Assembly: GCF_042651425.1 (NCBI RefSeq)
Contig: NZ_JBHSCW010000002.1
Span: 124,001-188,000 of the forward strand
Direction: 5' to 3'
DNA: 64,000 nucleotides
Origin: Fodinicurvata halophila
Lineage (GTDB): Bacteria > Pseudomonadota > Alphaproteobacteria > Kiloniellales > DSM-21159
The translations under genes and the position numbers were made by a program. Position 1 is the first letter of the stretch; every line of letters begins with the position of its first letter. The notes beneath the pieces are model-generated. The model saw only the letters and a list, made by a program, of their open reading frames with translations, searched no databases and had not been told where the DNA came from. Shown here one piece after another: positions 34,964 through 43,764 of this stretch.

Positions 34964-36010
34964 ATGAAAACATCCCTGCGTACAGGACTTCTGGCCGGTT
35001 CGGCCGTCCTGCTGATGGCATCTCCGGCCTTCGCCGAGAGCCTTTCGGTGGTCGGCAGCTGGAGCAGTCTGCCGCTTTACCAGAACTACGAGGAGCCCTA
35101 CTGGACGGAAACCCTGCCCGAAGCCTCCGACGGCGAGATCGAGGTCGAGATGACGACCTTCGATCAGATGGGCGTGGCCGGCTCCGACGTCTATCGCCTG
35201 CTTGGCGACGGTGTCTTCGACGTGGGCATGACGGTCGCCGACTACACCGTCGGCGATGCCCCCGAACTCGAGGGCCTGGACGTGCCGCTCGTGGCCACCA
35301 CGGCCAGCGAAGCCGAGGAGATGGTCGATGCGGCCCGCCCGATGGTCGAGGACATCATGCGCGACCGCTTCAATTCGAAGATGCTCGCCATCGCGCCCTA
35401 TCCGCCGCAGGTCGTCTTCTGCGATGCCGAGGTGGCTTCCCTGGAAGACCTGGAGGGGCTTAAGATCCGCGGCTCCGGCCGCATGACCACCAAGTTCCTG
35501 GAAGCCCTGGGCGCCGAAGGCGTGAACGTCGACTTTGCCGAGGTCCCGGGTGCACTCGAGCGTGGCGTGATCGACTGTGGCGTTACCGGTGCCGGGTCGG
35601 GCTACAGTGCCGGGTGGTGGGAAGTCACCACGCACCTCATGACCCTGCCGCTCGGTGGCTGGGACTCGGTGGTGACGGCCATGAACCTGGACAAGTGGAA
35701 CAGCCTCTCCGAAGAGCACCAGGAGCTGATCCAGACTACCATCAAGGAAGACTTCGAGGACAAGGTCTGGGCCGATGCGGAAGGCGCCTTCGAGGAGGAC
35801 ATCGCCTGCCTGACCGGCAAGGGGGAATGCAGCCGTGGCGACGCGCGTGACATGACCCTGGTCGAACCGACCGAGGAAGACAGCGAGACCGCCAGGCGCG
35901 TCCTGGAGGAAACGGTGCTTCCCGAGTGGGTTGATCGTGCCGGCGAAGACTGGGCTGAGCGCTGGAACGAAACCGTCGGCGAAACGGTCGGCGTCCAGAT
36001 CCCGCTCTGA
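34964..36010 (+). CDS. TRAP transporter substrate-binding protein (DctP family)
   Basis: This 348-residue periplasmic protein has a signal peptide ending at SPAFA-ES. The DctP fold is supported by the FNSKMLAIAPYPPQVVFC region and the ligand-arginine region LEGLKIRGSGRMTTKFLEALGA-like block near residue 170. The mature protein is very acidic. It delivers a carboxylate to the DctQ and DctM subunits encoded next. The substrate cannot be named; the DUF1445 and DUF2848 genes on either side are the only clues. Confidence 0.88.
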   Translation: MKTSLRTGLLAGSAVLLMASPAFAESLSVVGSWSSLPLYQNYEEPYWTETLPEASDGEIEVEMTTFDQMGVAGSDVYRLLGDGVFDVGMTVADYTVGDAPELEGLDVPLVATTASEAEEMVDAARPMVEDIMRDRFNSKMLAIAPYPPQVVFCDAEVASLEDLEGLKIRGSGRMTTKFLEALGAEGVNVDFAEVPGALERGVIDCGVTGAGSGYSAGWWEVTTHLMTLPLGGWDSVVTAMNLDKWNSLSEEHQELIQTTIKEDFEDKVWADAEGAFEEDIACLTGKGECSRGDARDMTLVEPTEEDSETARRVLEETVLPEWVDRAGEDWAERWNETVGETVGVQIPL

Positions 36011-36053
36011 TCCATAGGGCCGATATGCGCCGGAGGTGCAGGCAGGTGATGCA

Positions 36054-36626
36054 ATGATCTTCGATCGGATCCTGGCGATCCTCCGGCGCATCAATCATGG
36101 CATAGGCCTGGCGGTCGGCGTCGCACTGGCGCTGACCGTCGCCTTCATCCTGCTGGACATCATAACGCGACAACTGGGCCGCTCGCTTGGCGGCTCCACC
36201 GAGATCTCGGGCTATGTCATGGCAGCCACCGCCAGCTGGGGCCTGCCGTTTGCCCTGATGGAGCTGGCGCATGTGCGCATCGACTTCCTGCGCCTGCGTC
36301 TGCACACTTGGGGCCGGATCGTGCTGGACCTGCTGGCCATTGCCTCTCTGGCCGTCACCGTCACGGTGGTTGCAGTGCAGACTTGGCCCGTCCTGGGCAA
36401 GAGCCTGCAAAGCAACGCCCTGGCCAACACCCCCTTGGCCACGCCCTTGTGGATTCCCCAGACCATCTGGTTCTCGGGCTGGGTATGGTTTGCAGTGACC
36501 GCGTGCCTGATGCTGCTCTGCGCCGTCGGCTTGCTGGCCTCCGGTCGTCTGCACGCCTTCGACGAGCAGTTCGGCACCTTCTCGGAAGCCGAGGCCAAGG
36601 ATGACCGCAGCGAGGACGCGACATGA
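36054..36626 (+). CDS. TRAP transporter small membrane subunit (DctQ family)
   Basis: This 190-residue protein has four hydrophobic helices (about 16-38, 55-72, 85-108, 135-160), the DctQ layout. The conserved FILLDIITRQLG region and the helix-two segment ending in AHVRIDF are visible. It bridges the binding protein and the large permease. An ATG behind AGGTGA was chosen over a GTG six codons upstream. It overlaps the next gene by four bases. Confidence 0.86.
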   Translation: MIFDRILAILRRINHGIGLAVGVALALTVAFILLDIITRQLGRSLGGSTEISGYVMAATASWGLPFALMELAHVRIDFLRLRLHTWGRIVLDLLAIASLAVTVTVVAVQTWPVLGKSLQSNALANTPLATPLWIPQTIWFSGWVWFAVTACLMLLCAVGLLASGRLHAFDEQFGTFSEAEAKDDRSEDAT

Positions 36627-37903
36627 TCTGGTTCGTCAGCCTGGCGCTGCTGGTTCTGCTCGCGCTTTCCATACCGGTGGGAGTCGTCCTCTTCCTGCTG
36701 GGCTTCGGGATCGACCAGTTCTTCTCGGGCTTTCCTCTCATGCGTGGCCTGGGCCAGGTGGTCTGGTCGTCCTCCAACAGCTCCACGCTGATCGCCATTC
36801 CCTTCTTCGTCCTGCTGGGCGAGATTCTCGTGCGCGGCGGCATCGCCGAACGCACCTATGCCGCGCTCGACAAGTGGTTCTCCTGGCTGCCGGGCGGCCT
36901 GGTCCATGCCAACATCGGCACCGCCACCATGTTCTCGGCGACCTCTGGCTCTTCGGTGGCAACCGCCGCCACGGTCGCCACGGTCGCCATGCCCCAGGCC
37001 GAAAAGCTCGGCTATGATCCGCGCCTCTTCTCCGGTGCCATCGCCGCCGGTGGCACGCTGGGCATCCTGATTCCGCCATCGATCAACCTGATCGTCTATG
37101 GCTTCCTGACCGAAACCTCGATCCCGAGCCTGTTCGTGGCCGGACTGATCCCGGGCCTGCTGATGGCTGCCATATTCGTCGTCATCACGGCCGTGATCTG
37201 CTGGTTTCGACCCAGCCTGGGCGGCCCCAGCCGCAGCTTCTCCTGGCGCGACAAGCTGACCAGCCTGACCCAGCTGGTACCTGTCATCCTGCTTTTCGTG
37301 GTGGTGGTCGGCTCGATCTATGCCGGCTGGGCAACGCCCACAGAATCCGCTGCCGTCGGCGTGGCCATGGCGCTGGCGATCGCCACCGGCAACCGCGGCG
37401 TCAACCTGGACATGCTGCGCCTCGCCCTGCTCGGCACCGTGCGCATCACCGCCATGATCATGCTGGTGATCATCGGCGCCTACTTCCTGAACTTCACCCT
37501 GGCCTCGGCCGGGCTGGGCCGCGAGCTGACCAGCCTGATCAATGCCTACAACCTCAGTCCCATGGGCACTCTGCTGCTGGTCATCTGCATTTACATCGTC
37601 CTCGGCTTTTTCATCGAGACGCTTTCGCTGATGGTGGCCACCATCCCCATCATTGTGCCGATCATGGCAGAGATGGGCTTCGACAAGCTTTGGCTGGGCA
37701 TCCTGTTGATCGTGCTGATCGAGATGGCCTTGATTACCCCGCCCGTGGGGCTGAACCTCTACGTGGTCCAGGGTGCGCGGCAGAAAGGCCACTTGGGCGA
37801 GGTCATGGTCGGCGCTATACCCTATGTCCTGGTCATGCTGCTGATGGTGGCCCTGCTGGTCCTGATCCCGGATCTGGCCCTTTGGCTGCCCTCGATCATC
37901 TGA
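36623..37903 (+). CDS. TRAP transporter large permease subunit (DctM family)
   Basis: This 426-residue protein has about twelve helices and drives sodium-coupled uptake. Family blocks are IPFFVLLGEILVRGGIAERTY near residue 58, the GGTLGILIPPSINLIVYG loop near 142, and PVGLNLYVVQG near the C-terminus. It is coupled to the DctQ gene by a four-base overlap and followed by the DUF2848 gene. Confidence 0.93.
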   Translation: MIWFVSLALLVLLALSIPVGVVLFLLGFGIDQFFSGFPLMRGLGQVVWSSSNSSTLIAIPFFVLLGEILVRGGIAERTYAALDKWFSWLPGGLVHANIGTATMFSATSGSSVATAATVATVAMPQAEKLGYDPRLFSGAIAAGGTLGILIPPSINLIVYGFLTETSIPSLFVAGLIPGLLMAAIFVVITAVICWFRPSLGGPSRSFSWRDKLTSLTQLVPVILLFVVVVGSIYAGWATPTESAAVGVAMALAIATGNRGVNLDMLRLALLGTVRITAMIMLVIIGAYFLNFTLASAGLGRELTSLINAYNLSPMGTLLLVICIYIVLGFFIETLSLMVATIPIIVPIMAEMGFDKLWLGILLIVLIEMALITPPVGLNLYVVQGARQKGHLGEVMVGAIPYVLVMLLMVALLVLIPDLALWLPSII

Positions 37904-37921
37904 CCCCCCGAAAGGAGCATC

Positions 37922-38590
37922 ATGCACTTCACCTGCAACGGCACAGCCCTTGAGATCGACATCGCGCATTGCACCGTGGCCGGCTGGACCGGCCGCGACC
38001 GCGAAGCCATCGACCATCACATCAAGGAACTGGCCGCGCTCGGTGTTACGCCGCCGTCGAGCGTGCCGCTGTACTATCGCGTTTCGCCAGAGCTGCTGAC
38101 CCAGACGTCCGAAATCCAGGTGGTGGGCGACAACACCTCCGGGGAGGTCGAGCCGCTGTTGCTGCGTGCCGGCGGACAGACCTACCTGGGCCTCGCCTCG
38201 GACCATACCGACCGCGATCTGGAAGCCTACTCCGTGGCGCACTCCAAGCAGGTCTGCGCCAAACCCTGTGCCGGCGAGCTCTGGGAACTCGCTCCCCTGG
38301 CAGCGCGCCTGGATGAGTTGCAGTTGCGCTCGTGGATTCTGGAGAACGGCGAGAAGACGCTGTACCAGGAAGGCAGCCTGGCCTCGATCCGGCCGCTGGA
38401 CGAGCTGATGGATGGCGCCGGCTTCCTGGAAGCCGCCGCGGATGGCGCGGCCGCTATGCTCTGCGGCACCCTGGGCGTTCGGGGCGACGTGCGGCCGGCC
38501 GGGGAGTTCTTCATGGAACTGCATGATCCGGTGGAAGACCGCAGTATCAACCACAGCTATCGTATCAAGCCGCTTCCGATCGTCTCCTGA
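37922..38590 (+). CDS. DUF2848 family protein
   Basis: This 222-residue protein matches DUF2848, a family related in fold to fumarylacetoacetate hydrolase-like enzymes. Visible blocks are VPLYYRVSPELLTQTSEIQV near residue 47 and LASDHTDRDLEAYSV with a possible acid/histidine site near 95. The segment VCAKPCAGELW follows. DUF2848 genes often accompany TRAP or amidase genes. The activity is unknown; a lyase or hydrolase acting on the imported compound is a guess. Confidence 0.78.
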   Translation: MHFTCNGTALEIDIAHCTVAGWTGRDREAIDHHIKELAALGVTPPSSVPLYYRVSPELLTQTSEIQVVGDNTSGEVEPLLLRAGGQTYLGLASDHTDRDLEAYSVAHSKQVCAKPCAGELWELAPLAARLDELQLRSWILENGEKTLYQEGSLASIRPLDELMDGAGFLEAAADGAAAMLCGTLGVRGDVRPAGEFFMELHDPVEDRSINHSYRIKPLPIVS

Positions 38591-38611
38591 CGACCGCTCA
38601 GGGCGCCTGTA

Positions 38612-39154
38612 TCAATCCGCGAAGTCGGGCCGCGCCCGGCGGATCTCCCGGTTCAGCAGGGCGGCCAGCACCGCCTTGACGATATCGCCGGGAATGAAGA
38701 TCAGCACCACCCCCGCAGCCTGCACCAGCGGCATCTGCGTCACCAGGGACAGTCCAATGATGCCGCAGACATAGAGCACCACGATGCCACCCAATACCGA
38801 GGCCAGCAGGCCGGCCAGGAAGACCCCACGCTCAGCCATCACGCGATAGGCCCAGCCGATGACCAGGGTCGCCAGGGCCCAGCCCAGCAGGAACCCAACC
38901 GTAGGCCCGACGAAGACTCCCAGGCCACCGCGACCGCCGGCGAGTACCGGCGCCCCCAGCGCCACCACGACGATGAGCAGCAGGACCGCCAGCGTGCCGC
39001 GCCAGGGTCCCAGCACCAGGCCGGCCAGCATCACGCCCAGGGTCTGGGCCGTGATCGGTACACCCCCGGCAAAGGGCAGCATGATCTGGGGCACCAGGCC
39101 CAGGGCGGCGATCAGGGCAGCGAACAGCGCCACCCGGGCAACGGTCTTTTCCAT
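38612..39154 (-). CDS. bioY: Biotin transporter substrate-binding component BioY
   Basis: This 180-residue membrane protein is the S-component of the biotin energy-coupling-factor transporter. It has six helices, the VPITAQTLGVMLAGLVLGP biotin-site region near residue 32 and the GRGGLGVFVGPTVGFLLG segment near 75. It is the last gene of a bioM-bioN-bioY operon, read on the minus strand, and convergent with the DUF2848 gene. Confidence 0.93.
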   Translation of the reverse strand: MEKTVARVALFAALIAALGLVPQIMLPFAGGVPITAQTLGVMLAGLVLGPWRGTLAVLLLIVVVALGAPVLAGGRGGLGVFVGPTVGFLLGWALATLVIGWAYRVMAERGVFLAGLLASVLGGIVVLYVCGIIGLSLVTQMPLVQAAGVVLIFIPGDIVKAVLAALLNREIRRARPDFAD

Positions 39155-39172
39155 CTTTTTATCTCCTGTTGT

Positions 39173-39766
39173 TTATCTCCTGGCAAAGGCACCGCGGGCG
39201 GCCAGGGCCGTGGCGGCATGGTCGGCATCGTCCAGGGCCGTGAGAATGAAAGGGGTGACCAGACGCCAGGTCGGCCGCCGCGGTGAGCGCGCGCGCCAGG
39301 CCTCGGACAGGCCCTGCCAGCGCGCTGCCAGCAGGGGCACGAAGCGCAGGGTCATGACGATGGCCACCGAGACAGGCCGCGTGGACAGGCCGGCCCAGCG
39401 CAAGGGCGCCAGCAGGCGGTCCAGGACCACCAGCATCTCCGAGAGCGCCGTCGACGCCGTCACGATGGTGGCCAGCAGCACCAGGACTGCGACGCGCAGC
39501 ACCACGACCAGTCCCAGCTGCCAGTCGCCCAGGAACAGATGGGCCGCGAAGGCCAGCAGCAGCATGATGCCAACCGGGCGCAGCGTGCGCAGCAGGAACA
39601 GCGCGCGCAGGTGGGCCAAAAGGGCCAGGGTGGCCGCCAGCACGACCGCCAGGATCAACGGATCCTGCACAAGGAAGAGTGCGATGCTGATCAGGGCCAG
39701 TGCCGCCAGCTTGGCCCCCGCCGGCATAGCCCGGATCCAGCGGCGATGAATCATCAGGCTCACCAT
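39173..39766 (-). CDS. bioN: Energy-coupling factor transmembrane protein BioN (CbiQ family)
   Basis: This 197-residue membrane protein links BioY to the ATPase BioM. The C-terminal EAWRARSPRRPTW segment corresponds to the Ala-Arg coupling motifs of CbiQ proteins, and four to five helices precede it. The start overlaps the end of the ATPase gene by seven bases. Order and spacing show a single biotin-uptake operon. Confidence 0.87.
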   Translation of the reverse strand: MVSLMIHRRWIRAMPAGAKLAALALISIALFLVQDPLILAVVLAATLALLAHLRALFLLRTLRPVGIMLLLAFAAHLFLGDWQLGLVVVLRVAVLVLLATIVTASTALSEMLVVLDRLLAPLRWAGLSTRPVSVAIVMTLRFVPLLAARWQGLSEAWRARSPRRPTWRLVTPFILTALDDADHAATALAARGAFARR

Positions 39767-40476
39767 GAGGCTGCCACCTCCGAACCTCGATGCATGACGG
39801 CCAGGAACTCGGGCATCACCTCCGTCGGGCGGCCATCCGCCTGCAGGCGCCCCTCCTCCAGCCAGAGCACCCGCTCGAAATCCTTCAGGGACTCCGGCTC
39901 GTGGCTGATCATCACCACCTGCTGCGGCAGCTCCCGGATGAAGGCGACCAGGCGCAGGCGCGTGGGAATGTCCAGTCCGGTGAAGGGCTCATCCAGAATC
40001 AGGACGCGCGGCGCCATCACCAGAACGGCCAGAAGGCAGACCAGGCGCCGCTGTCCTTCGGACAGGCTGGCCACCGCCCGGTCCCGCCAGGCTTCGATGC
40101 CATGTCGTGCCATGAGCTCCAGGCTGTGGGCCTCGGCCTCCTGGCGCGACCAGCCGTTCTCGCGCAATCCGAAGCCGATCTCTTCCAGCACCGAGGGGCA
40201 GAGGATCTGATGATCGGAATTCTGGAACAGGAAGCCGGCCACCGACAGCGCCTCGAAGGAGCGTTGCGCCGGATCGAGGCCGTGCACCCGGACACGTCCC
40301 ACGTCCGGACGGATCAGGCCCTTCATCACCCGGCCCAAAGTGGACTTGCCGGAACCGTTACGCCCGATCAGGGCCACCCGCGACTGGGGAATCGTCAGGT
40401 CGATATCTCCCAGGATCGTTCGGCCTTCGCGCAGGACCGAGACTCCTTCAAGCTCTATGGCGTTGTCTGCCGTCAC
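39760..40476 (-). CDS. bioM: Biotin transport ATPase BioM (ECF A-component)
   Basis: This 238-residue ABC ATPase has Walker A GRNGSGKST, the FLFQNSDHQILCPSV Q-loop block typical of CbiO/BioM proteins, signature LSEGQRRLVCLLA and Walker B LILDEPFTGLD. The start is a GTG giving VTADNAIE behind GGAAGA; the much longer open frame upstream is not ATPase-like. It powers biotin uptake together with BioN and BioY. Confidence 0.92.
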   Translation of the reverse strand: MTADNAIELEGVSVLREGRTILGDIDLTIPQSRVALIGRNGSGKSTLGRVMKGLIRPDVGRVRVHGLDPAQRSFEALSVAGFLFQNSDHQILCPSVLEEIGFGLRENGWSRQEAEAHSLELMARHGIEAWRDRAVASLSEGQRRLVCLLAVLVMAPRVLILDEPFTGLDIPTRLRLVAFIRELPQQVVMISHEPESLKDFERVLWLEEGRLQADGRPTEVMPEFLAVMHRGSEVAASW

Positions 40477-40626
40477 GCGTCTTCCATCTTCCTGACCAAC
40501 GGCAGGCTCGGCCCTTGTCCCCGGCCCCGCTGGCCCCCTAAGCTCAGAAGCGATGGATAGCGCAAAGCCGCGTCCGGAACAAACCTCCAGAAGGCAGAAA
40601 CCAGAACGTAGAAGGAAGATGAAGCC

Positions 40627-40920
40627 GTGACAGGAACCTCCCGAGAGCAGGCCGTGCCCGTGAAATTGATCGACAACGAACGCACCATCGTCACCGAATG
40701 GCGGTTTGCCGATGGCGCGGAAACCGGCTGGCATCGCCACGAACACGACTATGTCGTGCTGCCCATGGCCGACGGGACCCTGCAGCTGGAAAGCGCCGAG
40801 GGCACGCACTACGCCGAGCTGAAAAAGGGTGAACCCTACTTCAAACAGGCCGGTGTGGAGCACAACGTCATCAATGCCAGCGGCGGGGACTTCAGCTTCA
40901 TCGAGGTTGAATACCGCTGA
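40627..40920 (+). CDS. Small cupin-domain protein
   Basis: This 97-residue single cupin has the first metal motif in GWHRHEHDYVVLPMADG and the second in FKQAGVEHNV, with histidines near residues 36, 38, 40 and 79 as probable ligands. It starts with GTG. It lies 150 bases from the divergent bioM gene and upstream of the sugar-acid dehydratase, so it may be an isomerase or binding protein of that pathway, but this is inference. Confidence 0.75.
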   Translation: MTGTSREQAVPVKLIDNERTIVTEWRFADGAETGWHRHEHDYVVLPMADGTLQLESAEGTHYAELKKGEPYFKQAGVEHNVINASGGDFSFIEVEYR

Positions 40921-41096
40921 AGGCTCCTGCGGCACTGTCGGCCGAAACGGGTCGGAGCCAGGCATTCCGGGAGCCTTGTCATACCCCGCGGCTTCCGTGA
41001 CTTCTCTGCGCCGCCAATTGAACCCCCCTGCCGGCAATGGTACGTTGTGGCTCGAGCGTGCCGATCAAGCGCATTGTGAACCCACCCGGAGGCACG

Positions 41097-42905
41097 ATGA
41101 CCGAAAAGACGCAACTGCGTTCGCGCGAGTGGTTCGACAACCCCGCGAACCCGGACATGACGGCGCTCTATCTGGAGCGCTATCTCAATTATGGATTGAG
41201 CCAGGAAGAGCTGCAATCGGGCAAGCCGATCATTGCCATCGCCCAGACCGGCTCGGACCTCAGCCCCTGTAATCGTCATCACATCGAGCTGGCCAAGCGC
41301 GTGCGCGACGGCATTCGCGAAGCCGGGGGAATCGCGCTCGAGGTCCCGGTCCATCCGATTCAGGAAACCGGCAAGCGCCCCACCGCGGCGCTCGACCGCA
41401 ACCTGGCCTACCTGGGTCTGGTCGAACTGCTCTATGGCTATCCCATCGACGGCGTCGTGCTGACCATCGGCTGCGACAAGACCACGCCCGCCTGCCTGAT
41501 GGCCGCGGCCACGGTGAACATTCCCGCCATCGCGCTGTCGGTCGGACCGATGCTGAACGGCTGGTTCCGCGGCGAACGGACAGGTTCGGGCACGATCGTG
41601 TGGAAGGCCCGCGAGCTGATGGCCGCGGGTGAGATCGACTATGAGGGCTTCATCAAGCTGGTGGCTTCGTCTGCGCCGTCGACCGGCTACTGCAACACCA
41701 TGGGCACGGCCACCACCATGAACTCGCTCGCCGAGGCCATGGGCATGCAGCTGCCTGGCTCCGCGGCCATCCCGGCCCCCTATCGCGATCGGCAGGAGAT
41801 CTCGTACTTCACCGGCCGGCGCATTGTCGAAATGGTGCACGAGGACCTGAAGCCTTCCGACATCATGACCCGCGAGGCCTTCCTGAACGCGATCCGGGTG
41901 AACTCGGCGATCGGCGGCTCGACCAACGCACCGATCCACCTGAACGGCATCGCCCGTCATGTCGGTGTCGAACTCTCGCTCGACGATTGGCAGGAGTACG
42001 GCGAGCACATCCCGCTGCTGGTCAACCTGCAGCCCGCCGGCGAGTACCTGGGCGAGGACTACTATCACGCCGGCGGCGTGCCGGCCGTGGTCAACCAGCT
42101 GATCGGCCAGGGCCTGATCCACGAGGACACGCTGACCGTCAACGGCCGGACGCTGGGCGAGAACTGCCGCGGGACCGAAATCGCCGATACGAACGTGATC
42201 TATCCGTACGAGCAGCCGTTCCGTGCCGATGCCGGTTTCCGGGTGCTCAGGGGCAACCTGTTCGACAGCGCGATCATGAAGATGTCGGTGATCTCGAACG
42301 ATTTCCGCAAACGCTACCTCTCCGACCCCGATGATCCCATGGCCTTCGAGGCCAAGGCCGTCGTCTTCGACGGGCCGGAGGATTATCACGCGCGCATCGA
42401 CGATCCGGCCCTGGAGATCGACGAGAACACGGTCCTGTTCATGCGCGGCGCCGGCCCGGTGGGCTATCCCGGGGCAGCCGAGGTGGTGAACATGCGCGCC
42501 CCGGACTACCTGATCCGACAGGGCATCACTGACCTGCCCTGTGTTGGCGATGGCCGGCAGTCCGGAACCTCGGGGTCGCCCTCGATCCTCAACGCCTCGC
42601 CTGAAGCCGCGGTTGGCGGAGGACTGGCACTGTTGCGCACCGGCGATCGCGTGCGGATCGATCTCGGTCGCGGCCGGGCTGACATGCTGATCTCGGATGC
42701 CGAACTGGAGGAGCGCCGGCAGGCGCTGGAAGCCGCGGGCGGCTATCCCTACCCGCCGCACCAGACACCGTGGCAGGAGATGCAGCGCGGCGTCGTCTCG
42801 CAAATGGACAGCGGCATGGTCCTGGAGCCGGCCGTTTCCTACCGGCGCATCGCCCAGGGAGGCGTCGAGGGCAAGGCACCCGGGGTACCACGAGACAATC
42901 ACTGA
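41097..42905 (+). CDS. IlvD/Edd-family sugar-acid dehydratase (L-arabinonate/L-fuconate type)
   Basis: This 602-residue iron-sulfur dehydratase has cluster cysteines in DLSPCNRHH, TIGCDKTTPACL and STGYCNTMGTATTM, and the catalytic serine region SGTSGSPSILNASPEAA near residue 485. These are features of the pentonate/aldonate branch (L-arabinonate, D-xylonate or L-fuconate dehydratases), not of branched-chain amino-acid IlvD. The next genes encode two dehydrogenases and an FAH-fold hydrolase, which matches non-phosphorylating oxidation of L-fucose, L-rhamnose or L-arabinose. The precise sugar acid is not decided by sequence. Confidence 0.88.
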   Translation: MTEKTQLRSREWFDNPANPDMTALYLERYLNYGLSQEELQSGKPIIAIAQTGSDLSPCNRHHIELAKRVRDGIREAGGIALEVPVHPIQETGKRPTAALDRNLAYLGLVELLYGYPIDGVVLTIGCDKTTPACLMAAATVNIPAIALSVGPMLNGWFRGERTGSGTIVWKARELMAAGEIDYEGFIKLVASSAPSTGYCNTMGTATTMNSLAEAMGMQLPGSAAIPAPYRDRQEISYFTGRRIVEMVHEDLKPSDIMTREAFLNAIRVNSAIGGSTNAPIHLNGIARHVGVELSLDDWQEYGEHIPLLVNLQPAGEYLGEDYYHAGGVPAVVNQLIGQGLIHEDTLTVNGRTLGENCRGTEIADTNVIYPYEQPFRADAGFRVLRGNLFDSAIMKMSVISNDFRKRYLSDPDDPMAFEAKAVVFDGPEDYHARIDDPALEIDENTVLFMRGAGPVGYPGAAEVVNMRAPDYLIRQGITDLPCVGDGRQSGTSGSPSILNASPEAAVGGGLALLRTGDRVRIDLGRGRADMLISDAELEERRQALEAAGGYPYPPHQTPWQEMQRGVVSQMDSGMVLEPAVSYRRIAQGGVEGKAPGVPRDNH

Positions 42906-42916
42906 GGGGGAAAACG

Positions 42917-43663
42917 ATGCGACTGAAAGGCAAGACAGCGGTCTGCACGGCCGCGGGCCAGGGGATCGGCCGGTCGGTGGCCGAGGCCTTCCTGCGCGAG
43001 GGGGCGACAGTTCATGCTTCGGATTTGGACGCCGAAAAGCTGAGAGGGCTGGACAGTCTGGGCGATGTGCATACCACCCAACTCGATGTCACTGATGGAC
43101 AGGCCGTTGCCGCCTATGTCGACTCCCTGCCGGCCCCGCAGGTTCTGTTCAACTGTGCCGGCTATGTCCACCACGGCACGGTGCTGGACTGCGACGACGA
43201 AAGCTGGGACTTCTCGTTCAACCTGAACGTGACCGCCATGCACCGGATGATCCGCGGTCTGCTGCCGAGCATGCGGGATGCCGGCGGCGGATCGATCATC
43301 AACATGTCCTCGGCCGCCTCGTCGATCAAGGCGGCACCCAACCGCTATGTCTACATGGCCAGCAAGGCGGCCGTGATCGGCATGACCCGATCGGTAGCGG
43401 TCGATTTCATCCGCCAGGGCATCCGCTGCAACGCAATCTGCCCCGGCACCGTCGAATCCCCTTCGCTGGAGGGACGGATCGCCGAGCTGGGCAGGAGCGT
43501 GGGCGGCGCCGAGAAGGCCCGCGAAATGTTCATCGAGCGCCAGCCCATGGGCCGTCTGGGCCGGCCCGAGGAAGTCGCCGCGCTCGCGGTCTGGCTGGCC
43601 TCGGACGAGAGCGACTTCGTTACCGGCACCACGCAACTGATTGACGGCGGCTGGTCGCTGTGA
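42917..43663 (+). CDS. SDR dehydrogenase, 2-keto-3-deoxy-L-fuconate dehydrogenase-like
   Basis: This 248-residue short-chain dehydrogenase has the cofactor motif TAAGQGIG near residue 11, NCAG near 83 and the catalytic Y-x3-K in YVYMASKAAV near 148, with the upstream serine in NMSSAAS. The C-terminal TQLIDGGWSL is typical. The resemblance is to 2-keto-3-deoxy-L-fuconate/L-rhamnonate dehydrogenases that use NAD. A GAGGGGG site precedes the ATG and the gene follows the dehydratase by 11 bases. Confidence 0.83.
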   Translation: MRLKGKTAVCTAAGQGIGRSVAEAFLREGATVHASDLDAEKLRGLDSLGDVHTTQLDVTDGQAVAAYVDSLPAPQVLFNCAGYVHHGTVLDCDDESWDFSFNLNVTAMHRMIRGLLPSMRDAGGGSIINMSSAASSIKAAPNRYVYMASKAAVIGMTRSVAVDFIRQGIRCNAICPGTVESPSLEGRIAELGRSVGGAEKAREMFIERQPMGRLGRPEEVAALAVWLASDESDFVTGTTQLIDGGWSL

Positions 43664-43764
43664 GCGGCTCTTCTGCCCGATCGCTGCCGCCCACTATTCC
43701 CGCGGGCATGCGCACAGCCGCTGCGCACACGTCCTGAAGCGAAGAACGACGAGAAAGGATGCCA

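Noticed and set aside
36212..38554. A 780-codon minus-strand open frame opposite the TRAP and DUF2848 genes
   Set aside because: Its product is a low-complexity Gln/His/Asp/Gly-rich string, the mirror of membrane-protein codons.
39155..39172. A BioR operator (TTATCTATAA type) near bioY
   Set aside because: The TTATCTCC sequences are the reverse of AGGAGATAA ribosome sites, and the palindrome is missing.
40836..42902. A 688-codon minus-strand open frame opposite the dehydratase
   Set aside because: It is an exact shadow of a strongly supported enzyme, with no recognisable motif.
41097..42905. Dihydroxy-acid dehydratase of branched-chain amino-acid synthesis (ilvD)
   Set aside because: The neighbours are sugar-acid catabolic genes and the motifs suit the pentonate/aldonate branch.
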